Shown here piece after piece: positions 1 to 8,314 of a stretch of 58,477 nt of DNA. The DNA comes from Sphingobacterium sp. (lineage in GTDB: Bacteria > Bacteroidota > Bacteroidia > Sphingobacteriales > Sphingobacteriaceae), in NCBI GenBank assembly GCA_022712315.1, contig JALAGS010000202.1, forward strand, positions 1 to 58,477, in the 5' to 3' direction. The position numbers and the translations under genes are program-made. The notes under the pieces were generated by a model. That model worked only from the letters and a program-made list of their open reading frames with translations, searched no databases and was not told where the DNA came from. The number at the start of each line of letters is the position of its first letter. The first letter of the stretch is position 1.

Positions 1-45
1 AGTTTTGGTAGATTCGTAGATATAAATACTTACCACTTATAACTT

Positions 46-252
46 ATGATGAAAACACACGGCAAATTATTTTTTATATACTGCTTTATCATGTCAGTAA
101 TAATATTAAGTCAGCAAGTTATTGATGTTTACTTTCGAGGTGAAGTAGCTGAGTTTACTATAGGTCGGATAACCGCCAACTTTATTTTTTTGATCATAGG
201 AGCGGTGACACTAACGTTTGTAGAAATAAGAACTAAAAAAGTTAATAGATAG
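46..252 (+). CDS. Small hypothetical membrane protein (68 aa)
   Basis: I do not recognise this protein. It is short and hydrophobic, with two predicted membrane segments at about residues 8-25 and 43-60. They are separated by a loop with charged residues, and the basic tail ends in KKVNR. The ORF starts with two adjacent ATG codons at 46 and 49 and no clear ribosome binding site. It lies in a gene-poor stretch and shares its two-helix layout with the 61-aa ORF at 504-689. Codon use looks plausible for a real gene, but the small size and lack of a known family keep this uncertain. Confidence 0.45.
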   Translation: MMKTHGKLFFIYCFIMSVIILSQQVIDVYFRGEVAEFTIGRITANFIFLIIGAVTLTFVEIRTKKVNR

Positions 253-288
253 GGAGCTATTTATAAAGCCAAACAGGACAGGACCCTT

Positions 289-307
289 ATTACACATTGG
301 GTGTAAT
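289..307. repeat. Short hairpin ATTACAC / GTGTAAT
   Basis: A perfect 7-bp inverted repeat (289-295 and 301-307) has a 5-nt loop. It lies 37 nt after the 68-aa ORF. No T-tract follows, so it is a weak terminator candidate at best. Confidence 0.4.
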
Positions 308-357
308 GTACTTTCATTGATTCAGAACAAATGTTTCAACGGGTATACGCTAGTGGA

Positions 358-392
358 GTTTTCCACGCGATGTTAATAACTATGTGGAAAAC
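358..392. repeat. Inverted repeat GTTTTCCAC ... GTGGAAAAC
   Basis: Perfect 9-bp arms at 358-366 and 384-392 flank a 17-nt AT-rich spacer. The right arm read on the minus strand, TTTTCCACA (383-391), differs from the DnaA box TTATCCACA by one base. The same word ATGTGGAAAAC recurs at 1782-1792, in both places preceded by GTTAA. It could be an operator or DnaA-binding pair. No function can be assigned from sequence alone. Confidence 0.5.
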
Positions 393-503
393 ATTTTGAT
401 CTGTCTTAATGAAATTTATAATTTGTAGATGAAGTTCATTAAGCCTACAAGTCTAAGCACTTTTTCGTATATTTAGTGATACCATTATATTGACATTTCA
501 CTG

Positions 504-689
504 ATGAAAATCAAATTTATATTTATTTCAATATTGTGCTTGATTGTCTGCTTTTCAATAACAGCAACAATCTATTATTTTTTGGATGAAAAATCTTCTG
601 TTCGCGACTCCTTGTTTGTGGCTTCTATAGCAAGCACTATTGTGATTACTTTCTTCTCAAAGTTTTACAAGGTCACTCAACGTACATAA
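504..689 (+). CDS. Small hypothetical membrane protein (61 aa)
   Basis: I do not recognise this protein. It has two predicted membrane helices, at about residues 4-26 and 37-54, and a basic tail (KFYKVTQRT). The layout matches the 68-aa ORF at 46-252, so the two may be distant relatives or both unrelated small inner-membrane proteins. The start ATG at 504 has no obvious ribosome binding site, as is usual in Bacteroidota. Function is unknown. Confidence 0.4.
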   Translation: MKIKFIFISILCLIVCFSITATIYYFLDEKSSVRDSLFVASIASTIVITFFSKFYKVTQRT

Positions 690-1150
690 TCATATTTTCC
701 TGATACCAACCCCGTCCCAATTTATGGCCAACTTCTGACTGTAATCACCTTGTTTGTGCAGTGAGTCCTCCATTGGGTATATTTTATAGTGCATTCGCCT
801 TGCCAACAACTTTTTAACAATTCACTAGCCTTCAGGAGTCGTTTTTGATTTAGTCAAAAGTTATTTTTAAGAAAGCGAGTTGTATTGTTTTGGGTCCTTT
901 GTTGATAACTTCTTACTACAAAAGAGATATTACCTAGGGTTTGTTTATCTAGTCGATATCGTTCTCCATTTACCGCCCCAACGACGTTATTCACCGACTT
1001 TTTTATTCTGTTCATCTAAATGTAATAAAATGGGATGCTGCGTTGTCTTACTTTTGAAACAGAATCTTAAAGGAAATGATGCAACAAAATCAACATCCTT
1101 GCGACAATAAGAAAAGAGACAAAAAACTAACAATATAAAGTATAGTAATT
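690..1150. other. Non-coding stretch, no convincing gene
   Basis: This 461-nt gap contains only an open frame at 880-1110 that begins with TTG. Its translation is Cys/Leu/Arg-rich and looks non-coding. One DnaA-box-like word (TTATCAACA on the minus strand, 900-908) is present. The promoter of the following secreted-protein gene should lie near the right end. Confidence 0.6.
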
Positions 1151-1582
1151 ATGAAAACTTTAGTAAAGACATTCGCTGCAGCAGCATTGATTACCATTTC
1201 GACTTTTTCAATGGCAGCCACTGATCCTGGTAAAGCATTAAACCTTTCCACAGCCGATTTGGCCATCGATAGCTACGTGTCGGTAATGACAGAAGGGGCG
1301 TCTCAGGGCGTAGAAAAATTGTTCGCATCCGAATTCAATCAAAAAGTTCAAGGAAAAGCTACACGTACCAATAGTCGTTCGGAAGTTATTTCATTCTTGA
1401 AAAAGCAAAAAGGTGAAAAGTTAAATTGCAGCACCAATACCGAAGTCCTTGAAGAATCTGATAACTATATGGTCGCACGGATCACTATGAAGTTTGACGA
1501 TTTTACAAAAACTGATTTGGTGACATTGGTCAATGAATCAGGAACTTGGAAGGTTGCAAGTTCAGTAAACTCTTATAAATAG
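1151..1582 (+). CDS. Secreted NTF2-like / nuclear transport factor 2 family protein
   Basis: This is a 143-aa exported protein. Residues 1-22 form a signal peptide: a basic N-terminus, a hydrophobic core rich in Ala/Ile, and a likely cleavage after FSMA. The mature part has the pattern of the NTF2-like/SnoaL-like cone fold. An alpha-helical first half carries the IDSYVSVMTEGASQGVEKLF region, and beta strands at the end include LVTLVNESGTWKVASS. This kind of small periplasmic putative lumazine-binding/NTF2-like protein is common in Sphingobacterium. No catalytic residues can be named and the role is unknown. It stands alone and ends just before an intrinsic terminator. Confidence 0.75.
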   Translation: MKTLVKTFAAAALITISTFSMAATDPGKALNLSTADLAIDSYVSVMTEGASQGVEKLFASEFNQKVQGKATRTNSRSEVISFLKKQKGEKLNCSTNTEVLEESDNYMVARITMKFDDFTKTDLVTLVNESGTWKVASSVNSYK

Positions 1583-1614
1583 AAACTGTTTAATTAAATT
1601 CATATGTTTATTTT

Positions 1615-1644
1615 GGCCACGTCGGGATGATGTGGCTTTTTTTA
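1615..1644 (+). terminator. Intrinsic terminator after the NTF2-like gene
   Basis: The stem GGCCACGTC / GATGTGGCT (with G-U pairs) at 1615-1637 is followed by a run of T to 1644. It sits 32 nt after the stop codon of the NTF2-like gene. Confidence 0.75.
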
Positions 1645-1657
1645 TCAGAAATAGCGT

Positions 1658-1777
1658 ATGGATATTTTTGATCAAGAAATTTATACCAAAGACCAAATCG
1701 ATGTTCAGGCATTGGAAGAGATTATAAGGCTTCGAGAGAAGGTTAGTAAGTTTCTGAGTTATCAACAGAGTTGTTAA
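1658..1777 (+). CDS. Possible small ORF, 39 aa
   Basis: An ATG-initiated frame encodes a short charged peptide that begins MDIFDQEIYTKDQ and has a potential amphipathic helix (ALEEIIRLREKVSKFL). Its composition looks more protein-like than a random AT-rich frame. There is no known family and no recognisable ribosome binding site, and its end overlaps a cluster of DnaA-box-like words. It may be a real small protein, a remnant, or chance. Confidence 0.25.
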   Translation: MDIFDQEIYTKDQIDVQALEEIIRLREKVSKFLSYQQSC

Positions 1778-1792
1778 CATGATGTGGAAAAC
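1759..1792. promoter_or_regulatory. Cluster of DnaA-box-like words
   Basis: TTATCAACA (1759-1767, plus) and TTTTCCACA (minus strand, 1783-1791) each differ from TTATCCACA by one base and are 15 nt apart. They flank the imperfect palindrome GTTATCAACAGAGTTGTTAA. This is a possible protein-binding site. There is no dnaA, dnaN or other origin-linked gene beside it. Confidence 0.3.
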
Positions 1793-1826
1793 TAAAAGGC
1801 ATGTCCTAGTATGTGTAGGATAATAA

Positions 1827-1853
1827 AATTAATCGTTATTTAACCGATTAATT
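1827..1853. promoter_or_regulatory. Inverted repeat upstream of the TonB-domain gene
   Basis: Perfect 9-bp arms AATTAATCG (1827-1835) and CGATTAATT (1845-1853) are separated by 9 nt. The site lies 51 nt before the start codon at 1905, a position suited to an operator. The binding protein is unknown. Confidence 0.4.
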
Positions 1854-1904
1854 TATTAATTATCTTAGATATTTCTTATTATTACCGCCATACAAACAAT
1901 TTTT

Positions 1905-2897
1905 ATGAAGTATTATTTACATTTTGGGTCTTCACTCGTCTGTCTTCTACTGTTCAATCTCTTTTTATCAAACCTTTATGCCCAGGTTGCCTTTACAACT
2001 TATCATAAGAAAAATAATGCTGAAACAAAACAGGCGGATTCAGCTTATTACATGCGGACAATTCATGTGGATGCATCGGGAAAGGATAGAGTTTATCGTG
2101 TCGAGGAGTTTTACACGCGCAATGATTCGATCAAACTCAGTGGGATCAGTACAAATGCGCTTTATCCATTTAAATTTCGCGGACGAAAATACGAATTTTA
2201 TGAACAGGGAACGTTAAAAAGCTTAGAAAACTATAGTGACGAGAGTGCTCTGATAGATTCTGCTTTTTATCTGTATCCAGGGAATAAATTGGAGAAGATT
2301 GTTTTTTATCCCAATAGTGTCGATAAAAAAGGAAAACTGAAAATAGAAGATCCCATTTATGTTGTGTACTATGATTCTCTCAACAACAAAACCCTTGAAA
2401 ATGGGACCGGTTTTATCCGTATAAATTATGGCTGGAGCTATGAAGAAGGACACATGAAAAATAGTCTGCGTGAAGGTGAATGGAAAGGAAAGATGGGCAA
2501 GGATAGCTTTGTTGAAACGTACTCGAATAATCAATTAGTGTCAGGTACTAAAACAAAGGTTGATGGTGAGGTTTTTAAATATGATTCGTCCAATTTTATG
2601 AATCCTCCTGATTATCCCGGTGGAATTTCAAGACTCATGGGCTTTATCGCAAGCAACTACGTCTATCCAAGGGAGGCCATTAGCAGTCAGGTGTCAGGTA
2701 TTGTAATGATCGCCTTTGTAATAGATAAAGATGGCAATATAAAAGACCCCGTTGTCAGGAGAGATCTAGGTTTCGGAACAGGAGAGGAAGGAATTCGCGT
2801 TATAAAAAAAGCAGGTAAATGGAAGCCCGGCATACAGCGTGGAGAGAAAGTCAATGTGCAGTATTCGCTCCCAATCCGGTTGAACACGTCAAGATAG
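1905..2897 (+). CDS. Exported protein with C-terminal TonB domain
   Basis: This 330-aa protein has an N-terminal signal peptide, residues 1-27, ending in LYAQ. The middle (about 35-225) is rich in short beta strands and contains phrases such as YSYEEGHMKNSLREGEWKG, reminiscent of MORN/YwqK-like repeats. The C-terminal domain (about 235-330) has the hallmarks of TonB: PPDYPGG, then NYVYPREA, SGIVMIAFVIDKDG, and the closing KWKPGIQRGEKVNVQYSLPI. Classical TonB is anchored in the inner membrane and has a proline-rich linker. This protein has neither and appears to be exported, so a role in energising receptors is uncertain. Similar MORN-TonB fusions are frequent in Bacteroidota. Confidence 0.8.
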   Translation: MKYYLHFGSSLVCLLLFNLFLSNLYAQVAFTTYHKKNNAETKQADSAYYMRTIHVDASGKDRVYRVEEFYTRNDSIKLSGISTNALYPFKFRGRKYEFYEQGTLKSLENYSDESALIDSAFYLYPGNKLEKIVFYPNSVDKKGKLKIEDPIYVVYYDSLNNKTLENGTGFIRINYGWSYEEGHMKNSLREGEWKGKMGKDSFVETYSNNQLVSGTKTKVDGEVFKYDSSNFMNPPDYPGGISRLMGFIASNYVYPREAISSQVSGIVMIAFVIDKDGNIKDPVVRRDLGFGTGEEGIRVIKKAGKWKPGIQRGEKVNVQYSLPIRLNTSR

Positions 2898-2991
2898 ACC
2901 TATTTATACGGCATAAAAAGGGACTATACGTGGTATTGTCTTGAATATTTGAAATGACCTTGTGGAGGGAGAGAGATAAGATAACACAAGC

Positions 2992-3028
2992 AACAAGGGC
3001 TGTCCATAACAAATGGGCAGCCCTTGTT
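2992..3028. terminator. Bidirectional terminator between TonB-domain gene and acs
   Basis: The stem AACAAGGGCTGTCCA / TGGGCAGCCCTTGTT has one G-T wobble and a 7-nt loop. It lies between two convergent genes. A-rich and T-rich flanks allow function on both strands. Confidence 0.75.
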
Positions 3029-3050
3029 CCCTATAAAAATATACGCTATA

Positions 3051-4967
3051 CTATTTTTTCAAAGCTGCAGCGCCTTTGATGATACCTTCTACAACAGCAG
3101 GATCTTGAAGCGTCGAAGTATCACCTACATTGGCGATATCGTCTTCGGCAATCTTGCGTAAGATACGACGCATGATCTTTCCTGAGCGTGTCTTTGGTAG
3201 GTCATCCACAAACTGGATAATGTCTGGTTTCGCAATCGGGCCGATAATGCGTGAAACAGTTTCCATGATATCCTTTTTGGTAGCTTCGGCATCCGTGTGG
3301 TGGTTGGCTATGACGTAGGCATAGATACCCTGTCCTTTTACGGGATGCGGGTAACCAACAATAGCAGACTCCACAACATCAGCGTGCATATTGATGGCAT
3401 TTTCCACTTCTGCTGTACCAATACGGTGGCCCGAAACGTTCAGTACATCATCTACACGGCCTGTGATTTTGTAATAGCCTTCTGGACTGCGGAAACATCC
3501 ATCGCCCGTAAAATACATATCTTTATACGTCGAGAAATAAGTTTGACGGCAGCGATCATGATCTCCCCATGTCGTACGTAACATACCTGGCCATGGGAAT
3601 TTAATACACAGATTGCCCGTTACGTCATTGCCTTCGATTTCTTTTCCATTCTCATCCATCAATGCTGGTTGAATACCAGGCATCGGGAACATCGCATAAC
3701 TTGCTTTTTCAGGTGTTACGCCAGCAAGCGATGTAATCAAGTGACCGCCGTTCTCTGTTTGCCAATAGGTATCTACAATAGGGCAGTTCTTTTTACCAAC
3801 TTTTTCGTTAAACCAGTTCCAGGCTTCTTCATTGATTGGTTCTCCTACGGATCCCAAAACGCGCAAAGAAGAAAGGTCGTTTTTGTCTACAAATTCGTCG
3901 CCAAAGGCCATCAATGAACGCAAAGCAGTAGGAGATGTATAGATAATATTGACTTTGAACTTATCAACAATGTCCCAATAACGACTCGCATCTGGGAAGG
4001 TTGGAATGCCCTCAAACATCAATGAAGTAGCTCCTTGTGATAACGGGCCGTACACGATATAACTGTGTCCTGTAATCCAGCCAATATCTGCCGTACAGAA
4101 AAATACATCGTTTGGCTTATATTGGAAGGTGTTCATAAAGGTATAGCCTGTATACACCATATAACCACCACAAGTATGTACTACACCTTTAGGCTTACCT
4201 GTTGAACCCGATGTGTAAAGGATAAATAAATTGTCTTCAGCATCCATTTCTTCAGCCGGACATGCTGGATTTCCTTGTGTCTCTACTTTTTTGATCTCAT
4301 CTTCCCACCATACGTCACGTCCTTTGATCATCGAAACCGGTGTACGTGTACGTGTTAAGACAATGACTTTCTCAACGGTGTCACATTGCATTAACGCATC
4401 ATCCACAATATTTTTTAGACCAATGGTTTTATTTCCGCGGTAACTACCATCTGAAGTAACGATCAGCTTGCATTCTGCATCTACAATACGGTCCGCAATA
4501 GACCGTGCTGAAAAGCCTCCAAATACCACCGAGTGGATAGCACCGATCCGGGCACAAGCCAATACAGCAATGACCAATTCCGGAACCATTGGTAGGTAAA
4601 TACATACACGGTCTCCTTTTTTGATGTTATTATTTTTAAGTACGTTGGCAAATTGTTCTACTTTTTGTAACAATTGCTTATAGGATAGAATGCGGTGTGC
4701 TTCATTTGGATCATTAGGTTCCCAGATGATCGCTGGTTTATCACCGTTCGCATAAATATGGCGGTCAAGACAGTTTTCTGTAATATTTAATTTTGCACCC
4801 TCAAACCATTTGACATTGGGTTCTTCAAAGTTCCAGTTCAGCACTTTATTCCACTTTCTCTTCCAGAAAAAATGATCTGCAATACTCGCCCAAAACTCCT
4901 CAGGTTGTTCTACACTTCGCTTATATTCACTTTGATATTCTTCAAATGATTTTATTTGTAGGCTCAT
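3051..4967 (-). CDS. acs: Acetyl-CoA synthetase (AMP-forming)
   Basis: This enzyme activates acetate with ATP and CoA to acetyl-CoA through acetyl-AMP, in the cytoplasm. At 638 aa it has the usual length of Acs. The adenylate-forming P-loop YTSGSTGKPKG is near residue 250. The core motif YFTGDGCFRSPEGYYKITGR near 485-505 leads into DDVLNVSGHRIGTAEVE at the hinge. The C-terminal PKTRSGKIMRR near 590-600 carries the catalytic lysine that is acetylated by Pat-type enzymes in other bacteria. The N-terminal ACS domain is complete. The gene is monocistronic, divergent from the UbiA-like gene, and convergent with the TonB-domain gene across a terminator. Confidence 0.97.
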   Translation of the reverse strand: MSLQIKSFEEYQSEYKRSVEQPEEFWASIADHFFWKRKWNKVLNWNFEEPNVKWFEGAKLNITENCLDRHIYANGDKPAIIWEPNDPNEAHRILSYKQLLQKVEQFANVLKNNNIKKGDRVCIYLPMVPELVIAVLACARIGAIHSVVFGGFSARSIADRIVDAECKLIVTSDGSYRGNKTIGLKNIVDDALMQCDTVEKVIVLTRTRTPVSMIKGRDVWWEDEIKKVETQGNPACPAEEMDAEDNLFILYTSGSTGKPKGVVHTCGGYMVYTGYTFMNTFQYKPNDVFFCTADIGWITGHSYIVYGPLSQGATSLMFEGIPTFPDASRYWDIVDKFKVNIIYTSPTALRSLMAFGDEFVDKNDLSSLRVLGSVGEPINEEAWNWFNEKVGKKNCPIVDTYWQTENGGHLITSLAGVTPEKASYAMFPMPGIQPALMDENGKEIEGNDVTGNLCIKFPWPGMLRTTWGDHDRCRQTYFSTYKDMYFTGDGCFRSPEGYYKITGRVDDVLNVSGHRIGTAEVENAINMHADVVESAIVGYPHPVKGQGIYAYVIANHHTDAEATKKDIMETVSRIIGPIAKPDIIQFVDDLPKTRSGKIMRRILRKIAEDDIANVGDTSTLQDPAVVEGIIKGAAALKK

Positions 4968-5151
4968 CGTTATTAGGATTATTATGAATTATTTTAATTT
5001 ATATTGTTATCGTTGCGAAATTGTTTTTGATGTTTCGATTTCGGTGTACAATTTAGCGGTTTTTGCCCATTTTATCAAAAAATTGATGTTTAATATAATG
5101 TTAAACTACTTTTATCTATAAGATTGTTATCTTGCATCAAGATTTACCAAG

Positions 5152-6030
5152 ATGTCTTTTCTAAGAAAGCTATTCTATATTACAATCTATACAAATCTTC
5201 TGATCGCCATGGCGGCCATGGCGCAATGCGCGCTGACTTACATCATATTCGAACGGTCTGTCAATTGGTACATCGTTTTAGTGGAAGGGACAGCGACTTT
5301 GTTGCTTTATAATTTTAGCCTATGGTGGTCCAAACCGAAAAATCCAAAAGAATCAAAATTCCCCCGAACACGCTGGATCTTTAATCATGAATGGGTCATG
5401 TGGTTAAATAATGGTGTTGCTTTGCTGGTGCTGGTATATTGCTTGTGGTATATCCACCTGTATTCTTTTCTGTTTTTGGGATTCATTGGAATCTTAAGCC
5501 TCTTATACGGGATGCCCCTGTTTACCTTCCATGATCGCAAGGTTGGCCTTCGGCAGATCCCGGGAGCCAAGATTTTTCATATTGCGCTGGTCTGGGTCTG
5601 CAGCAGCGTTGTACTGCCCTATGTGGAACTGGCCAACGTAGGTGTCAAAATAGATCAGTGGGTTTTTATAGCCCTTTGCGGATTGAAGTTTATATTTTTG
5701 GTTATCTGTACATTGCCTTTTGATATCCGCGATATTCAGCAGGATTCCTATTATCACTTACGGACTTTGCCCAATATGCTGGGCGAACGAAAAGCTAAAA
5801 ATCTAACTTATGTGCTACTCGGCCTGCATTGTATCTTGATTTTGTTTGTACCCTATGACGTACCTATTAAAATTGGATTGATTCTGACCAACGTATTCAT
5901 ATTTGCCTTACTAAAATTGGCTGTTTTCAAAACGAAAGACCATTACCATTACGCTTATCTACTGGACGGTAGCTTGGTGCTGCAGTTTCTGATCGTTGTT
6001 CTTATTGGTCTCTTTAGTCCCGGAACTTAA
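5152..6030 (+). CDS. UbiA-like polytopic membrane protein
   Basis: This 292-aa integral membrane protein has about eight or nine hydrophobic helices. A conserved DxxDxxxD pattern (D191, D194, D198) follows the sixth or seventh helix and matches the second Asp-rich motif of UbiA-type prenyltransferases. The first Asp-rich motif (NDxxDxxxD) is not present; the equivalent region around residue 54 reads YNFSLWWSKPKNPKES. It may therefore be a divergent family member with another substrate, or an inactive relative. It stands alone and divergent from acs. The start ATG at 5152 gives a typical N-terminal helix. Substrate and pathway cannot be inferred from the neighbours. Confidence 0.6.
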   Translation: MSFLRKLFYITIYTNLLIAMAAMAQCALTYIIFERSVNWYIVLVEGTATLLLYNFSLWWSKPKNPKESKFPRTRWIFNHEWVMWLNNGVALLVLVYCLWYIHLYSFLFLGFIGILSLLYGMPLFTFHDRKVGLRQIPGAKIFHIALVWVCSSVVLPYVELANVGVKIDQWVFIALCGLKFIFLVICTLPFDIRDIQQDSYYHLRTLPNMLGERKAKNLTYVLLGLHCILILFVPYDVPIKIGLILTNVFIFALLKLAVFKTKDHYHYAYLLDGSLVLQFLIVVLIGLFSPGT

Positions 6031-6137
6031 TTTTTTTTGTCAGTTTCCAGCGTCATGCATTATTTTAACTCCCGATGCGTGTTGGCATTGAAGATGCTTG
6101 CTGGACTGGAACTTTTGGCAAATAGGCCGTACAAAAA

Positions 6138-7070
6138 TTAAGATGCCAGAAAGGCTATGATCTTATCTGCGGCCGCTTCCGATAATTTATAATAACTTTC
6201 AAAAGTCCAGCCGGCAACATGTGGTGATAAGATCACATTATCTCTTTGAGTCAGATTTTTATACCATGTTTGTTCAGCAAGTTTTGGAAATTTTTCTACA
6301 GGTAACACATCAAATGCCGCACCGAGAATGGCTCCAGAATCGAGCCGATCAAGTACTGCAGGTACCTGCACTATGCCGCCACGTGCTCCGAGTAAAAAGA
6401 AAATAGGTTTTTCAAATTTAGCTAGATAATCTGCATCAATCATTCCACGTGTTTCGTCTGTTAAAGGAATATGGAAACTGATTACATCGGCTTCTTGGTA
6501 GATCTTCTCCATAGCTGCCGCTTCTGCATACTGATCTGTGTAGTCTGTCCGATATTTGTCATAGGCGAGTACATGGACGTCAAAACCGGATAGTTTTTTT
6601 GCCATCGCCATCCCATTGTGCCCATAACCGATTAAACCAACGGTGCGCCCCTTAAGTTCATAACCACGGTTAGCTTCCCGAAGCCAGCGGCCCGATCTGA
6701 TTTGCTGGTCGCCGCGATTCAGATTGTTCATTAAACTTAACAACATGCCGATCATATGTTCTCCCACGGCATCCCGATTGCCTTCGTTGGCCGGAATTAA
6801 CAGCACACCCCGTTGAGCAGCTATTGTATCGTCAATATTGTCCATGCCGGCACCGGCACGGGCGATAAAGCGGAGGTTTGGCGCTAAGTCAAAAAAAGCT
6901 TCATCGACCTGAAATTTGGAACGGATGACCATGCCCGAATAGTTGGGAATAATTTTTTCGGCTTCTTCACGGCTGATAGCAGGTTGATAATCGTAAGGAA
7001 TACCTGCCTGCTCAAATTTCTCTAGCATGATCTCATGAATGTCGTCGACGATCAGAATTTTAGTTTTCAT
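6138..7070 (-). CDS. D-2-hydroxyacid dehydrogenase family protein
   Basis: This is an NAD-dependent dehydrogenase of the D-isomer 2-hydroxyacid family (SerA/Ldh/GhrA-like), 310 aa from the ATG at 7070. I prefer this start to the upstream one at 7145 because MKTKILIVDD begins the fold directly and avoids overlap with the preceding gene. The Rossmann motif GLIGYGHNGMAMAKKL lies near residues 145-160. The catalytic Arg is in LGARGG, the acidic residue follows in FDVLPVEKF, and the catalytic His is in SPHVAGWT near the end. Substrate cannot be told from sequence: phosphoglycerate, glyoxylate and hydroxypyruvate are all possible. It lies 58 nt after the FAD monooxygenase, likely co-transcribed. 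Confidence 0.88.
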   Translation of the reverse strand: MKTKILIVDDIHEIMLEKFEQAGIPYDYQPAISREEAEKIIPNYSGMVIRSKFQVDEAFFDLAPNLRFIARAGAGMDNIDDTIAAQRGVLLIPANEGNRDAVGEHMIGMLLSLMNNLNRGDQQIRSGRWLREANRGYELKGRTVGLIGYGHNGMAMAKKLSGFDVHVLAYDKYRTDYTDQYAEAAAMEKIYQEADVISFHIPLTDETRGMIDADYLAKFEKPIFFLLGARGGIVQVPAVLDRLDSGAILGAAFDVLPVEKFPKLAEQTWYKNLTQRDNVILSPHVAGWTFESYYKLSEAAADKIIAFLAS

Positions 7071-7128
7071 CCAATTATTATTTATGTGGGAACAATCAAC
7101 ATATCGTACTTCTGTTGAGCACCATGGT

Positions 7129-8313
7129 TTAGTTCCTCGGGTCATGATTACGGTTAATCTGCATAAAATCCACAGATAGTAAATTGTTTAGCCGCTGTTG
7201 TTTCATGCGGTTCGGCATGATTTTCATGCAAAAATTTCGCATTCCTATCAGGAACGGATTTTCCCATTGTGCAATTTTGCCTATCCTCCAGGATGTATTG
7301 CAGATATAATTTACCCGCTCCAATCGCCTTTTTTCGAACCGTTGGAAGGCCAAGGTAATAGAAGCTGCTGTTTGTAGCTCGTCCATCAGGACAGCAATAT
7401 CTTCAATAGCCTGACAGGCTCCCTGACCCAAGTTTGGGGTCGTGGCATGCCCGGCATCTCCCAGCAATACTATATTGTCAAATGCAAGCTGCCTGAGCGG
7501 AGCAATATCGATAATGTCGTTTGCTATTAGCTCGCTATCCTTCGTTTCCGAGAGGATTGTTGGAATAGGGGTATGATAATCGCTGAAGTTGTCGAGCAGC
7601 TCTTTTGTTTTCCAAGTTTTTAAAACAGGATTCTGTGCCTCGGTATTGATGCACGCGTACCAATAGATACGGTTATCGACAAGTGGGGTCATGCCAAAGC
7701 GTCCTTTTGTACCCCAGGTTTCTGTGCCTTTCTCCAGCTGTATGCTGCTGTTGTCTATGGTAGCCCGCCAGCAGGTATAGCCCGAATAGCGGGGCGTGGA
7801 GCCCGGAATGAGTTGTTGCCGCAACGGCGAATGTACTCCGTCGGCAATCAAAAGGGCCTGACCGTGAGCATGGCTTCCATCTGCAAAATAAACATGAATA
7901 TCTTCACCCACGCGTTCAAAGGAAACAGCGCGTTTGCCAAGGTGGATCTGTGTGTTTGGGATTTTGGATAATAGAAACTGATGCAGGTCTGCCCGATGGA
8001 TAGCGAAGTTGTCCTGTTGGTATTTTCGGCTGATTGATTTGGTGTCTGGTTCAGCCAGTATATTTCCTTTTTGATCCAGGATATTATAGGATGCAAGGTA
8101 ATGTCCTATGGGAATGATCTCGTCTTTTAGGCCTAAATATTCCAAAGCCTGCATGGCGTTGGCAGCAAGTCCGAATCCTGCACCTATGCCCTTGAGCTCG
8201 GAAGCACTCTCATAGACATGAGCTTCAATACCCAGCTTTGCAAGTCCTATTGCAGCACATAATCCCGCGATACCTCCACCAACGATAATAAATGTGCTGT
8301 CTCCCGCCCGCAT
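7129..8313 (-). CDS. FAD-dependent monooxygenase (group A hydroxylase)
   Basis: This 394-aa flavoprotein is of the PHBH/UbiH/salicylate-hydroxylase type and uses NAD(P)H and O2 to hydroxylate an aromatic or related substrate. The FAD-binding GxGxxG motif IIVGGGIAGLCAAIGL is at residues 9-24, with the acidic residue in VYES. The second FAD motif GDAGHATTPNLGQGACQAIED lies near 285-305, with a preceding LLIADGVHSPLR (DG motif) near 155. The gene starts only one nucleotide after the rsmA stop codon, so the two are surely in one transcript although their functions are unrelated. The physiological substrate is unknown. Confidence 0.88.
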   Translation of the reverse strand: MRAGDSTFIIVGGGIAGLCAAIGLAKLGIEAHVYESASELKGIGAGFGLAANAMQALEYLGLKDEIIPIGHYLASYNILDQKGNILAEPDTKSISRKYQQDNFAIHRADLHQFLLSKIPNTQIHLGKRAVSFERVGEDIHVYFADGSHAHGQALLIADGVHSPLRQQLIPGSTPRYSGYTCWRATIDNSSIQLEKGTETWGTKGRFGMTPLVDNRIYWYACINTEAQNPVLKTWKTKELLDNFSDYHTPIPTILSETKDSELIANDIIDIAPLRQLAFDNIVLLGDAGHATTPNLGQGACQAIEDIAVLMDELQTAASITLAFQRFEKRRLERVNYICNTSWRIGKIAQWENPFLIGMRNFCMKIMPNRMKQQRLNNLLSVDFMQINRNHDPRN

Positions 8314-8314
8314 A

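Noticed and set aside
880..1110. Open frame of 76 codons on the plus strand
   Set aside because: It starts with TTG, has Cys/Leu/Arg-rich, non-protein-like translation and no neighbour context.
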